64,000 nt of DNA from Candidatus Heimdallarchaeum endolithica (GCA_021513715.1 CP084167.1:1814571-1878570), one strand, 5' to 3'; counted from the stretch's first letter, positions 36,032 to 44,394 are shown. The notes: a model not told the origin generated them from the sequence alone. Translations and numbers: made by a program.

Positions 36032-36691
36032 ATGAATAATATTGCTAATATCGTTCTTGAAAGACTTTTAGAACATTATGATATTAAAACAAAGAAGTTT
36101 TTACAGAATTATTCAACTCCTTTTCAGCTATTAGTTGCAGCTTTATTAAGTGCACAAAGCACAGATAAACAAGTAAATAATGTTACAAAAAAACTCTTTG
36201 AAAAATTCCCTGACCCAAAATCTTTTGCAAGTTCAGCTCCAAAAGAGATAGAACAATATATTAAAAGCGTAGGTCTGTATAAAAATAAAGCCAAGAATAT
36301 CTATGATCTTTCTAATGTTTTAGTAAACGAATATAATTCAGCAATACCTAAAACAATTTCAGACTTAATCAAATTACCAGGTATTGGAAGAAAGACTGCT
36401 AATGTTGTCTTAAATGATTGGTTTAAAATAAATGAAGGAATAGCAGTAGACACTCATGTACAGAGAATTAGTTATCGTATAGGTTTAACAAAAAACACCA
36501 ACCCAAGAAAAATAGAACATGACTTGATGCTTCTTTTTCCAAAAGATAGTTGGGATATCATAACTCGATTATTTATTTCTCATGGGAGAGAGATTTGTTT
36601 AGCTCGTAATCCAAAGTGTAATATATGTTTTTTAAACGATATTTGTCAAAAAAACATTATCAAAAAAACATTGTCAAAGAAGAGAAATTAA
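36032..36691 (+). CDS. nth: Endonuclease III (DNA glycosylase/AP lyase)
   Basis: 219 residues. Helix-hairpin-helix LPGIGRKTANVV with the catalytic Lys, the catalytic Asp in VDTHVQR, and a [4Fe-4S] loop C-x6-C-x2-C-x5-C (CLARNPKCNICFLNDIC). Removes oxidised pyrimidines in base excision repair. ATG 36032 preferred over GTG 36023. Confidence 0.95.
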   Translation: MNNIANIVLERLLEHYDIKTKKFLQNYSTPFQLLVAALLSAQSTDKQVNNVTKKLFEKFPDPKSFASSAPKEIEQYIKSVGLYKNKAKNIYDLSNVLVNEYNSAIPKTISDLIKLPGIGRKTANVVLNDWFKINEGIAVDTHVQRISYRIGLTKNTNPRKIEHDLMLLFPKDSWDIITRLFISHGREICLARNPKCNICFLNDICQKNIIKKTLSKKRN

Positions 36692-36714
36692 GCAAAAAAA
36701 AGAAAATAACATTG

Positions 36715-37473
36715 CTAAATAACTGTTGTATCAAAATTTGGGTCTAGTTCTACTGTATCATCCTCTTTAAGTTGTACTATCTTTATTTCCTCTAATTCTT
36801 TAAGATACTGTTTTGTTTGGCTTAAGGAAATACCTAACACAAAAGACAACTGCATTTGAGAAATTGATTGTAACTGCTTCAACATACTTATAATTTTATA
36901 TCTTGGATCCGTAGAAACTAGTTTTTGTGTTATCTCTTTAACTTTATTCCATTGTTCTTTTTCTTCTATTATATTATTCAACTCTTTTTCGATTTCAGAT
37001 TTTTTCACTGAAAGAGCAACTACTTGATCAGACAATTCATAGATTAGTTGTTCGCGTTCTTCTAGCATGCTAACAAGTCTAGAGATATATTCCTTTTGTT
37101 CATCAACGATAGAATACTGCTCCTCTTGATTTAAAGTTTCTTCTTGTTTTTTGTACTTCGTTCTATCAATATCTAGCTCTTTTAACAATTTCTCTTTTTC
37201 ATCAATATCTGAAGAACTATAGAAAAGAGTAATTAACCTATAGAATTCCGATTTTATTTCACTTAAGAGAAACTTGGTGGAACTATCAATTTGCTCTTTA
37301 ATCATATCTACTACTGAAGCGATTTCAAAAGGAAGGCCATTGCTTGTACTTGTTTGAGAAATAGGTGTATGTTTTTTCAAATCTTCTTTTAAAGCTTGTA
37401 TTTCATTGGACAATTTTATAATCTCAGTAAGGATTCTATCTTTTTCGTTATTTTTGTTTTCTTCTAGTGTCAT
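36715..37473 (-). CDS. Coiled-coil protein with C-terminal winged helix
   Basis: 252 residues. Two coiled-coil stretches (about 5-35 and 100-190) and a C-terminal winged helix (YKIISMLKQLQSISQMQLSFVLGISLSQTKQYLKELEEIKIVQL). Third gene of the Roadblock operon, 8 bp after the KaiC-like gene. No recognised family name. May link the Roadblock/KaiC-like module to DNA or self-associate. Confidence 0.65.
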   Translation of the reverse strand: MTLEENKNNEKDRILTEIIKLSNEIQALKEDLKKHTPISQTSTSNGLPFEIASVVDMIKEQIDSSTKFLLSEIKSEFYRLITLFYSSSDIDEKEKLLKELDIDRTKYKKQEETLNQEEQYSIVDEQKEYISRLVSMLEEREQLIYELSDQVVALSVKKSEIEKELNNIIEEKEQWNKVKEITQKLVSTDPRYKIISMLKQLQSISQMQLSFVLGISLSQTKQYLKELEEIKIVQLKEDDTVELDPNFDTTVI

Positions 37474-37481
37474 TTTTCTCC

Positions 37482-38312
37482 CTATATCTTTGAGGTTGAT
37501 TCTATCTTGAATCCTTCTTCTTCTGATGGAGAAACATCTAATACCTCACTTATGTATGCAACACCCATCAGTTTGCTTATTGAAAATGTGTCCCTTAACC
37601 TTGAACCAATTCTATCTCTCGTAAAATGAAAAATTCCTTGAGCATAATTTAAAATAATTTGTTCAGCAACAGGATTCAGAATATTTTGTGGGAGCAAAAA
37701 GAAGTGCACTCCACCCATTTTAGAAAACATCTGAATTATTTCTTTCATAAAGCTAATCAGTGCATTATGATCATCATCTAGTTGATCTTCCTTTAACCAT
37801 AAGAGGTCATCAAAAACGCTGAAACAATTTTTTTTCTGCGTTTCTTTAACATGCAGTATTTTTTCTATAATACGTTTAATATATGTTCTTCTTTTTACTT
37901 CTATTCTTCCAATTTTTAAAGAAGTAGTCGTGCTGCTAGCCATATCATACATATTTTCAAAGAAAAAAGATTTATCCTTAACACTCATTATATCCCAATT
38001 ATAAGCAGTGTATGATTGTTTTACAAGTTCAAAAGGTTTACTGCTATGGACATAAAAAACACGGTTGAGATCAGTTTTTTGAGCCCAGTTAAGAACAATA
38101 CGTTGTACAAATAATAGAGGAATTACTGAGGATGCAGGGTAAGAAACAACAATTACAGAACCTGAGGGAATACCTTGTCTTGCCGACATTTCCATACCTA
38201 ATTTTTGATCTAAAGAACGAATCCCAGTTTTAATTAACCCTGTTGAAACAGTAGACTCTGCACCTACTTTACCTATTCGCTCAATGTTTCCTCTTGTGTT
38301 ATTGAAACTCAT
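37482..38312 (-). CDS. KaiC/RadA-like ATPase-fold protein lacking Walker A
   Basis: 276 residues. The KaiC opening is recognisable: TGIRSLDQKLG ... GIPSGSVIVVSYPASSVIPLLFVQRIVLNWA. The GPPGSGKT loop expected after VVS is replaced by YPASSVIP, with no Lys, so ATP binding is unlikely. A Walker-B-like strand CFSVFDDLLWL persists, and FFLLPQNI and GIFHFTRDRIGSRLRDTFSISKL follow KaiC-type topology. Encoded between a Roadblock protein and a coiled-coil/winged-helix protein. A pseudoenzyme scaffold is inferred. Confidence 0.65.
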   Translation of the reverse strand: MSFNNTRGNIERIGKVGAESTVSTGLIKTGIRSLDQKLGMEMSARQGIPSGSVIVVSYPASSVIPLLFVQRIVLNWAQKTDLNRVFYVHSSKPFELVKQSYTAYNWDIMSVKDKSFFFENMYDMASSTTTSLKIGRIEVKRRTYIKRIIEKILHVKETQKKNCFSVFDDLLWLKEDQLDDDHNALISFMKEIIQMFSKMGGVHFFLLPQNILNPVAEQIILNYAQGIFHFTRDRIGSRLRDTFSISKLMGVAYISEVLDVSPSEEEGFKIESTSKI

Positions 38313-38340
38313 TTTCTAACCCCGCACAGAGTAGTTAATA

Positions 38341-38868
38341 TCAGAATTCTTCTAGTTCTTTTAATGCAAGTTCAAGATCAGATAAATATTCTTCTTGAAC
38401 AGATTCAACTCTAGGAGTTGGTTCAGGAGTAGAAACTTGTGCAGGTGTGCTAACAGGTTCCCTTGCTTCTATGGGTTTTGTTTCAACATCCAATATTGCT
38501 CTGATATTTTCTGATTGTATTTTCATAGTTCTTCTAACTAAACCTAGTTGAATACCAGCATCTGTAATAAGGCAGAGGACAGAACTACCACAACTAGCAA
38601 CTAAAATAAATCCATCTTCAAATTCAGAGATAATAATATCTAATTTCTCTAAACCAACATTTGTTCCTTGTTGTTCTGAAGCTAAATATACTGCGCTTGC
38701 TATTGCTCCTAGAGCTTCTGTTTCAAACTCATCGAAAGCAAATCTTGAAGAATATGCTAGTGTTAACCCTGTTTTATCTGCTAAAATAACATGATTTATT
38801 AAAGGATCACTTGTAATAATTTCATGGAGAATACTGTTTATTTTATCTACACCGATAATTCTTATCAC
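38341..38868 (-). CDS. Roadblock/LC7-domain protein with C-terminal tail
   Basis: 175 residues. Residues 1-125 are a Roadblock/LC7 (longin-like) fold: INSILHEIITSDPLINHVILADKTGLTLAYS ... FILVASCGSSVLCLITDAGIQLGLVRRTMK. A Pro-rich linker (VSTPEPTPRVES) then leads to a final helix LSDLELALKELEEF. Seven tail residues match the C-terminus of the coiled-coil protein at 2668-3447. GTG start. First gene of a three-gene operon (29- and 8-bp gaps). Roadblock proteins regulate small GTPases; two GTPases lie within 7 kb. Confidence 0.88.
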   Translation of the reverse strand: MIRIIGVDKINSILHEIITSDPLINHVILADKTGLTLAYSSRFAFDEFETEALGAIASAVYLASEQQGTNVGLEKLDIIISEFEDGFILVASCGSSVLCLITDAGIQLGLVRRTMKIQSENIRAILDVETKPIEAREPVSTPAQVSTPEPTPRVESVQEEYLSDLELALKELEEF

Positions 38869-39041
38869 CTTTACTAATTAATCATAAGTTATTATGTACT
38901 ATTAATAATTAGTTATATAAGCGTTAGTCTCAGAAGAATAAAAGTTTTACCAAAATAACGAGAAAACTAGACATAAATTTAAAAAAAGCTCATTTAATAT
39001 CCTAGAGCAAGATTTTTATTAGATTTGCAATTTTATAACAT

Positions 39042-39725
39042 ATGAAAAAATTAGAATATCCAATTATCATTTTAAATTTTAAAAATTACAGCGAAGCAAC
39101 TGGTGAAAAAGCATTAAGACTTGCAATAATTGCAGAAGAAGTTTCAAAAAACAAAAAAGTAAACATCGCTATTTGTCCTCAAACTGTAGATATCAGAATG
39201 ATTTCACAAGAAGTTGACTTACCTATTTTAGCTCAGCACATAGATTCTAACGATTCTGGTAGTCACACTGGAAATAATCTAGTTGATGCTATTATCGAAG
39301 CTGGGGCAATAGGAACACTAGTTAACCACTCTGAACGTCAACTGAAAATTTCAGAAATAGAAAGAATTATCGAAAAATCGAAAGAAAAAGGGTTCTTAAC
39401 TTGCGTTTGCGCAAATAATATTCAAACTAGTAAAGCAGTAGCAGCACTAGACCCAGCTATGGTTGCAATGGAACCTCCAGAGTTAATTGGAGGAAATGTT
39501 TCAGTGACTACAAAACCAGATTTAGTTAGAAAAACTGTTGAATCGATAAAACAGATTAATCCAAATGTAATTCCATTAGTCGGTGCAGGAGTAAAAACAA
39601 AGGAAGATGTGGAGAAAGCAATAAAATTAGGAGCTAAAGGCGTACTACTCGCGTCTGGTTTCGTCAAGTCTAAAGATCCAAAACAAGCTCTTGAAGAAAT
39701 GGCAGATGGAATTCTAAATTCTTAA
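39042..39725 (+). CDS. tpiA: Triosephosphate isomerase (archaeal type)
   Basis: 227 residues, the short archaeal form. NFKNY (catalytic Lys), VNHSER (catalytic His), MEPPELIGG (catalytic Glu) and phosphate loop VGAGVKTKEDV/GVLLASG. Interconverts glyceraldehyde-3-phosphate and dihydroxyacetone phosphate. Its own promoter; no operon partner. Confidence 0.96.
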   Translation: MKKLEYPIIILNFKNYSEATGEKALRLAIIAEEVSKNKKVNIAICPQTVDIRMISQEVDLPILAQHIDSNDSGSHTGNNLVDAIIEAGAIGTLVNHSERQLKISEIERIIEKSKEKGFLTCVCANNIQTSKAVAALDPAMVAMEPPELIGGNVSVTTKPDLVRKTVESIKQINPNVIPLVGAGVKTKEDVEKAIKLGAKGVLLASGFVKSKDPKQALEEMADGILNS

Positions 39726-39753
39726 AATAAATAATAGAGAGAGAAAATTCTTT

Positions 39754-40218
39754 TTAGTTTCTTTTCCACATTAGTTTTCCATTTTGCTCAATCTTACCTA
39801 ATAGTCCTGCTTTCTCCATCTCAGAAAGTGTTTTTGCGAATTCTTCTTTTGACAATGGTTGTTCTCCTTTTTTCATTCTAGAGAAGACACATGCTGTATA
39901 TAGAGCATCTTCGTACATAAATTTACTAGAGGAAAATGATTCTAATATTAAATTCATATTTGGAATTTTATGCTCTTTGACAACTGTTTCTACTTTTTGT
40001 ACAGTTGGCATGGTTTCACGGATTTTTGAACTAAAAATATCTGTTAGTAAATCAGGAAGAGATTTTCCTGTTATAGTTTTTGAAAATCCATACAATTCAG
40101 CAAGACCTGACACTGCATGGAGAATAAATTGCTCTACAGATGAGAATTTACCTTCTTCGACTTTCTTTTCCATAAAACTATACAGTTCATCTGGTATGTT
40201 CAAATTAAATTGTTTCAA
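39754..40218 (-). CDS. Ribbon-helix-helix regulator-like protein
   Basis: 154 residues. N-terminus QFNLNIPDELYSFMEKKVEEGKFSSVEQFILHAV fits a ribbon-helix-helix domain. The C-terminal half (PLSKEEFAKTLSEMEKAGLLGKIEQNGKLMW) looks like a winged-helix wing. Likely a transcription factor; target unknown. Converges with tpiA. Confidence 0.6.
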   Translation of the reverse strand: MKQFNLNIPDELYSFMEKKVEEGKFSSVEQFILHAVSGLAELYGFSKTITGKSLPDLLTDIFSSKIRETMPTVQKVETVVKEHKIPNMNLILESFSSSKFMYEDALYTACVFSRMKKGEQPLSKEEFAKTLSEMEKAGLLGKIEQNGKLMWKRN

Positions 40219-40380
40219 TGTAATTACCTCAATAAATTACTAGAATCTTATATTAAAAACTCTTTCGAGAACTGTATGTTTTTTGGAATAACGGTTTTTT
40301 GATTTAAAAAAAAGACAATTATTTTTATTTTTTAACAAATTTTCCTTATATTTTGGTAAAAACAAAAAAAGAGTATTTAG

Positions 40381-40446
40381 TGGCATCATTCGGCTATCTT
40401 CTATCATTCATGGAGTCTACGCCGTCTCATTTCATTCATTTGCCAA
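40381..40446 (-). ncRNA. Possible C/D-like sRNA
   Basis: On the minus strand TTGGCA ... TGCCA ends pair around an A-rich sequence with repeated ATGA/ATGATA elements in C/D-like spacing. GACTCC before the inner ATGA leaves an 8-nt guide (TAGACTCC) complementary to GGAGUCUA, a conserved 23S segment. TTTATAAAA about 25-30 nt upstream could be the TATA box. No canonical CUGA D box, so the call is weak. The rest of 40221-40510 holds nothing evident. Confidence 0.3.
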
Positions 40447-40510
40447 TAAAAAACAAATTTTTAAATTAATAAACTTTTATAAAACATACAAAGAGGAAAG
40501 AATAGATATT

Positions 40511-40678
40511 TTAACTAAATTTACGACCACGTTTATACTGTGTGAAACCACATTTTCCACAAGTCCACCTATCCTTGTGTTCAGCCATATATGTAGCTCC
40601 ACCGCATCTTTCACAAACTTTCTTTACTCTTACTATTTTGTCTCCTTCAATCTTATAATATTTATGAGCTTGAGTCAT
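40511..40678 (-). CDS. rps27ae: Ribosomal protein S27ae (eS31)
   Basis: 55-residue gene. Starts MTQAHKYYKIEGDKIVRVKK, zinc ribbon CERCGGATYMAEHKDRWTCGKCG, and ends YKRGRKFS. Small-subunit protein unique to archaea and eukaryotes. In eukaryotes it is made as a ubiquitin fusion; here ATG 40678 follows the S24e stop by 10 bp with no ubiquitin moiety. Confidence 0.93.
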   Translation of the reverse strand: MTQAHKYYKIEGDKIVRVKKVCERCGGATYMAEHKDRWTCGKCGFTQYKRGRKFS

Positions 40679-40688
40679 CTTTTCTCAC

Positions 40689-40988
40689 CTATTCTTCTTT
40701 TTCATCTTTAATTATACCAGAACGCTTTAGTAAATGAGGACGCTCAACTTTTAGAGCTCGGTCTACAGAATCGTAAACATGAAATAAAGCATCAGATTGC
40801 CCAATACCATATTGGGCGTCCATTTTTATGAGAACCACTTGATTTCTTTCCTTATTTAGTAAAGCAGCAAGTTTTGATAATACGGCATCTCTTGAAGGTA
40901 ATGCTTCGCCATAATGCTTAATTAATGTATAAACTTCTGTACGTTCTAGCAATTTATTGTCAATTTGTTTTTGTATTTCAATCTCCAT
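40689..40988 (-). CDS. rps24e: Ribosomal protein S24e (eS24)
   Basis: 99 residues. MEIEIQKQIDNKLLERTEVYTLIKHYGEALPSRDAVLSKLAALL and VVLIKMDAQYGIGQSDALFHVYDS match eS24. It overlaps the DPCK gene by 11 bp and precedes rps27ae. Confidence 0.95.
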   Translation of the reverse strand: MEIEIQKQIDNKLLERTEVYTLIKHYGEALPSRDAVLSKLAALLNKERNQVVLIKMDAQYGIGQSDALFHVYDSVDRALKVERPHLLKRSGIIKDEKEE

Positions 40989-41532
40989 TTTTTTTCACCA
41001 GATATTTTTCTACTAATTTTTTTACAAATTGTTTTCTTTCCTCAGTAACTGATACAACTACTAGTCCTTCTTTTGGTTGTCCATATAAGACTTTTGAATT
41101 CGTACTTACTTCAAATACCACTGGTAATACTAGTAAGTCTTCCTCTCCATTTATTTTTATAATAGTTTTGATTGAATCTATCTTTAATGCTTCACGGATT
41201 TTTTGACAAGCACTGATGGTTATTTTTCCAGGGGGGTTAATAGCATCAACAATTTGATAATTGTTAAGTTCAATGATAGAAGTTTCCTTTCTTTCTATTT
41301 GACCATCAATTATGATTAGACGAGGATAGATCTCATTTTCTAATAATTTTTTTGTTGTTGCATCCCCTACACTTATTATCTTACTCTCGAGACTATTGTC
41401 TTTTATAAAATCAAAAAAAGACTTTATTTCAGAATCTTTCCTCAATAGTTTCCCAAGTGGTTTTTTGAAAAAAGATCTATTTTTTGTTGGTAAAAAATAA
41501 TTCATAGAAAAAAGAGAACACAACTTTTTCAC
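40978..41532 (-). CDS. GTP-dependent dephospho-CoA kinase (DUF359)
   Basis: 184 residues. VGDATTKKLLENEIYPRLIIIDGQIERKE and INGEEDLLVLPVVFE are the DUF359 motifs; the family phosphorylates dephospho-CoA with GTP, the last step of archaeal CoA synthesis. Sits between spt4 and rps24e, its usual archaeal place, overlapping both. Confidence 0.9.
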   Translation of the reverse strand: MKKLCSLFSMNYFLPTKNRSFFKKPLGKLLRKDSEIKSFFDFIKDNSLESKIISVGDATTKKLLENEIYPRLIIIDGQIERKETSIIELNNYQIVDAINPPGKITISACQKIREALKIDSIKTIIKINGEEDLLVLPVVFEVSTNSKVLYGQPKEGLVVVSVTEERKQFVKKLVEKYLVKKNGD

Positions 41533-41717
41533 CGAACTCTTAGCGCGTATCTTCCAGGAGTTGTGATATTCATTCTTTTTGCTATTTCGCTTCCTTCAAC
41601 TTTTAATATGAACACTTCACCAGTGTATTCTGAAGACAAATCTTGGACTCTACAATGAGGACAAATGTTGACATTATCTTCAACAATTATGTGACACACT
41701 CTACATGCTTTTGCCAT
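41529..41717 (-). CDS. spt4: RNA polymerase subunit RpoE2 / Spt4
   Basis: 62 residues. Zinc ribbon CRVCHIIVEDNVNICPHC and the following beta domain SSEYTGEVFILKVEGSEIAKRMNITTPGRYALRVR match Spt4. With Spt5 it keeps RNA polymerase processive. Stop overlaps the start of the DPCK gene by 4 bp. Confidence 0.95.
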   Translation of the reverse strand: MAKACRVCHIIVEDNVNICPHCRVQDLSSEYTGEVFILKVEGSEIAKRMNITTPGRYALRVR

Positions 41718-41722
41718 TTAAA

Positions 41723-42316
41723 TCACTTTTTTTCTTCTTCAGTTTTTTTATCAAAACTCTGTTTCCATTCTTCAATCCATTCATATGCTCCAAGAGCATC
41801 CTGTTTCATTGTCAATCCCACTTGAATTTCTGTTTTTCTTACATTAACTGCAATTATTCGAGCTCGAACACGTGTATTTACAATAAGGTCCCTTTTCGTT
41901 TTATCGCCCCTAAGAAGGCCATTTTTTGGAACATACCTAAAGTAATCATCAGCTATTTGGGAAACATGACATAATGCATCGATTGTTCCAATTCTGCAAA
42001 ACGCTCCAAAGTCTGTACATTCAATAACAATTCCTTCAACTATTTCATTAATTTCTGGGAGATAAGTTAATAGATCAATATCACACTCGTAATACACAGC
42101 TCCATCATTTGGGACAATTTTTCCTCTATAAACTTTATCAATGCCTGAAACTGCAACAATAATTCCTAATGCTGGATCAATCTTACCTTCTATACTTTCT
42201 CTTGCTATTTGAACAAGTACTTCCCTCAAATCTTCACCAAAACGATTTGGAGGAACGCGCAATGTTTCCCTGATTTTCGTATCATAGTAAATAAAAATCA
42301 CCCACTTTACAAACAA
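41723..42316 (-). CDS. rpoE1: RNA polymerase subunit RpoE1 (Rpb7)
   Basis: Up to 197 residues. N-terminal RNP domain (RETLRVPPNRFGEDL, GIIVAVSGIDKVYRGKIVPNDGAVYYEC) and S1/OB domain (GIVIECTDFGAFCRIGTIDALCHVSQI). Forms the stalk with RpoF and binds nascent RNA. GTG 42301 is an alternative start that fits the family N-terminus better than ATG 42316. First gene of the rpoE1-spt4-DPCK-rps24e-rps27ae operon. Confidence 0.95.
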   Translation of the reverse strand: MFVKWVIFIYYDTKIRETLRVPPNRFGEDLREVLVQIARESIEGKIDPALGIIVAVSGIDKVYRGKIVPNDGAVYYECDIDLLTYLPEINEIVEGIVIECTDFGAFCRIGTIDALCHVSQIADDYFRYVPKNGLLRGDKTKRDLIVNTRVRARIIAVNVRKTEIQVGLTMKQDALGAYEWIEEWKQSFDKKTEEEKK

Positions 42317-42498
42317 TCCTTCTAAAGAAGTAGTTTAGCTTTGCTTTAAAAATAAATCGCTTTTTGACCATTAAAAACAATATGGATTCTGCTAAAAGAT
42401 GAAAACACAATTATTAAAAGTTCAGAAATTTGTTTCCAATACAAAACAGTTAAAGTTAAAAACAGCATTATATTTATCGTTATGTCGAGGAATTACAG

Positions 42499-43197
42499 AT
42501 GAAGAAAAAGTTGAACTTTATTTCAATTGTAATCTTATTAGCACTTGTAAATGTTTTTATTCAACATTCAGCAGCGTATATACCAGAGAATACTATTGTT
42601 GTCAATCAGATCGTTGACACATATGAAAGCCATGTTAATAGTAATATTTCAATGTCAATATCAGTAAAGAATTATATGAACTTCACTTTAACAAATATTA
42701 CTATTTCTCTTAATCTTTCTTCAAATACCGACCTTGAATCAGTAAAGTTTACCTCGTGTGATTTTGGACAACTATCAGGAGATAATGTAACACTTAATGA
42801 AACAATATTATCTTCATCTGAGGGAATTTTTACTCCATTAAATATTACAGAAGGTTACTTAACAGAAAAATATTTTGAAGTTAAAATAGATAAAATGGAA
42901 AACGGAACCAAACTTTTAGTTAACTTAAATATAACTGCAGAGGAAGAAGGAGATTACACTATCCCTAGAGTTAAGGTCACATACTTGGATAATTGGGGAG
43001 ATAAAAAGAAAACTGAATCATCTAGAAATATACAATTATCATTTAAGGAAGTAGAAAGTTGGTCAGAAGATGTTCCCTATTGGAGAGGGGGAAAGAAACT
43101 AACTCCTATGGTGTCTGCTGTAATTTTTGCTTTATCACCGATTTTAATAGCAATTGCATCTTCGTACATCTTCACAATTAAGATAAGACGATATTAA
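42499..43197 (+). CDS. Secreted/membrane-anchored Ig-like domain protein
   Basis: 232 residues with a signal peptide (KKKLNFISIVILLALVNVFI), a beta-rich ectodomain of about 170 residues carrying at least nine N-x-S/T sequons, and one C-terminal helix (PMVSAVIFALSPILIAIASSYIF) followed by a short basic tail. Type I topology. The layout resembles eukaryotic TRAP-beta (SSR2), an Ig-like translocon-associated protein, but identity is not obvious by eye. A surface glycoprotein is equally possible. Confidence 0.6.
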   Translation: MKKKLNFISIVILLALVNVFIQHSAAYIPENTIVVNQIVDTYESHVNSNISMSISVKNYMNFTLTNITISLNLSSNTDLESVKFTSCDFGQLSGDNVTLNETILSSSEGIFTPLNITEGYLTEKYFEVKIDKMENGTKLLVNLNITAEEEGDYTIPRVKVTYLDNWGDKKKTESSRNIQLSFKEVESWSEDVPYWRGGKKLTPMVSAVIFALSPILIAIASSYIFTIKIRRY

Positions 43198-43389
43198 TCT
43201 TTTTTCTTTTTTTGTTTAATTAGAGACTAAATATCAACCAAAAGAAAAGACACTACTCAAAAACCTTTTCTAAATTATTAAACATACAGAGAATAGCAAC
43301 CTTATTTACTGTCCTAATATTTTAAGATCAGTCAAATAAGCTTTTTAGTATAACAAAAGCTTTATTTTTATACAAAATAACAGAACTGT

Positions 43390-43848
43390 ATGAGAAAACT
43401 ACTTAAGCCTCGTTCTACGATAGCTATTTACACGATGCAATACTCCTTAATTGTTATAGCATCAATTTTCTTTATTATAGGTATCATGAGAGTTAAATCG
43501 ACTGAAACTATGGATGTTGTTTCTTTGGTATGGCTTCTTTCTGGAGCTTTTCTATATGTTGCTTCATATATTTATGCAAAAAAAGGTGTTAAAATCATAA
43601 AATCTGCTTGCCCCTATTGTTACGGAACTGGATACATTGATATGGGTACTGGAAAAAATAAAAGACAAGAAACATGTCCTGTTTGTCATGGAACAGGAAA
43701 AATGTTGGACAAAGCTACAATTGAACTAGAAAAAGAGAAAGAAAGAATTCAAAAAGAAGAAAAAGAGAAAGAAAGAATTCAAAAAGAAGAAAAAGAGAAG
43801 TTACAAAACCCAGTAACCAAAGAAGAACAACAAAATAATAGCCCATGA
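43390..43848 (+). CDS. Membrane protein with DnaJ-type zinc motifs and charged repeat
   Basis: 152 residues. Two membrane helices (about 17-35 and 45-64), then CPYCYGTGYI and CPVCHGTGKM, two CxxCxGxG units as in the DnaJ zinc finger, enough for one zinc site. The C-terminus is a charged helix made of an EKEKERIQKEE repeat encoded by a 30-bp DNA repeat (about 43732-43800). Its last 48 bp overlap the end of the convergent gene. Unknown function. Confidence 0.6.
   Translation: MRKLLKPRSTIAIYTMQYSLIVIASIFFIIGIMRVKSTETMDVVSLVWLLSGAFLYVASYIYAKKGVKIIKSACPYCYGTGYIDMGTGKNKRQETCPVCHGTGKMLDKATIELEKEKERIQKEEKEKERIQKEEKEKLQNPVTKEEQQNNSP
43732..43800 (+). repeat. 30-bp in-gene tandem repeat
   Basis: GAAAAAGAGAAAGAAAGAAT followed by TCAAAAAGAA occurs twice and begins a third time. 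It encodes a repeated charged helix; copies are identical, which implies recent duplication. Confidence 0.8.
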
Positions 43849-44394
43849 AATCATCAGTAAAGCATTAACTACAAACCATGTACGAGTGGCCTTTTTGTTA
43901 AGTGTATTTTTTCCTTTAATACTAAAGGGATAAAAGTGAATTAGATAGGTTCCTTGCAGTTTTGAATAAAGCTCTCTTCCTGACAAACCTGTTGTTAACC
44001 AAGCCATTGCGTGGGCATCATCTTTTATTTTTCCATTTTTATCTTCTTTCCAACTTGGAAATAAATCCAACAACAAATGAGATGCATTTCCAATTAAAAA
44101 GAAACCAAAAACAGGTAAAAGGAAGTTTGTTCTTTCTGAAACAGCAATTACAGGTAAAGTTAAAATTGCGGGCACTATAGCTGAATGAGTAAGGAAATAT
44201 CTGTGATGAAAAACTTCTTTCCAAATTATATCAAAATCTGGGAATTCAGCTCCAATTATACACATCAAAGCAGATATAACAATCCATAATGAATTGTCCC
44301 AACCTGCAAAAAAATCTTTTTCCACGAAATAAAGAATAATAATAGTAACAACCCAGAAAAAGAATCCTCCAATAATATGATTTTTTCGATTCAT
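43801..44394 (-). CDS. YdjM/DUF457-like membrane metal-dependent hydrolase
   Basis: 197 residues from ATG 44394 (MNRKNHIIGG). NHIIGGFFFW, GAEFPDFDIIWKEVFHHRYFLTHS and GNASHLLLDLF supply His/Asp residues set in membrane helices, as in YdjM/DUF457 proteins, related to PAP2-like or CAAX-type hydrolases by topology only. About five helices. Tail-to-tail coding overlap of 48 bp with the zinc-motif protein. Confidence 0.7.
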   Translation of the reverse strand: MNRKNHIIGGFFFWVVTIIILYFVEKDFFAGWDNSLWIVISALMCIIGAEFPDFDIIWKEVFHHRYFLTHSAIVPAILTLPVIAVSERTNFLLPVFGFFLIGNASHLLLDLFPSWKEDKNGKIKDDAHAMAWLTTGLSGRELYSKLQGTYLIHFYPFSIKGKNTLNKKATRTWFVVNALLMISWAIILLFFFGYWVL

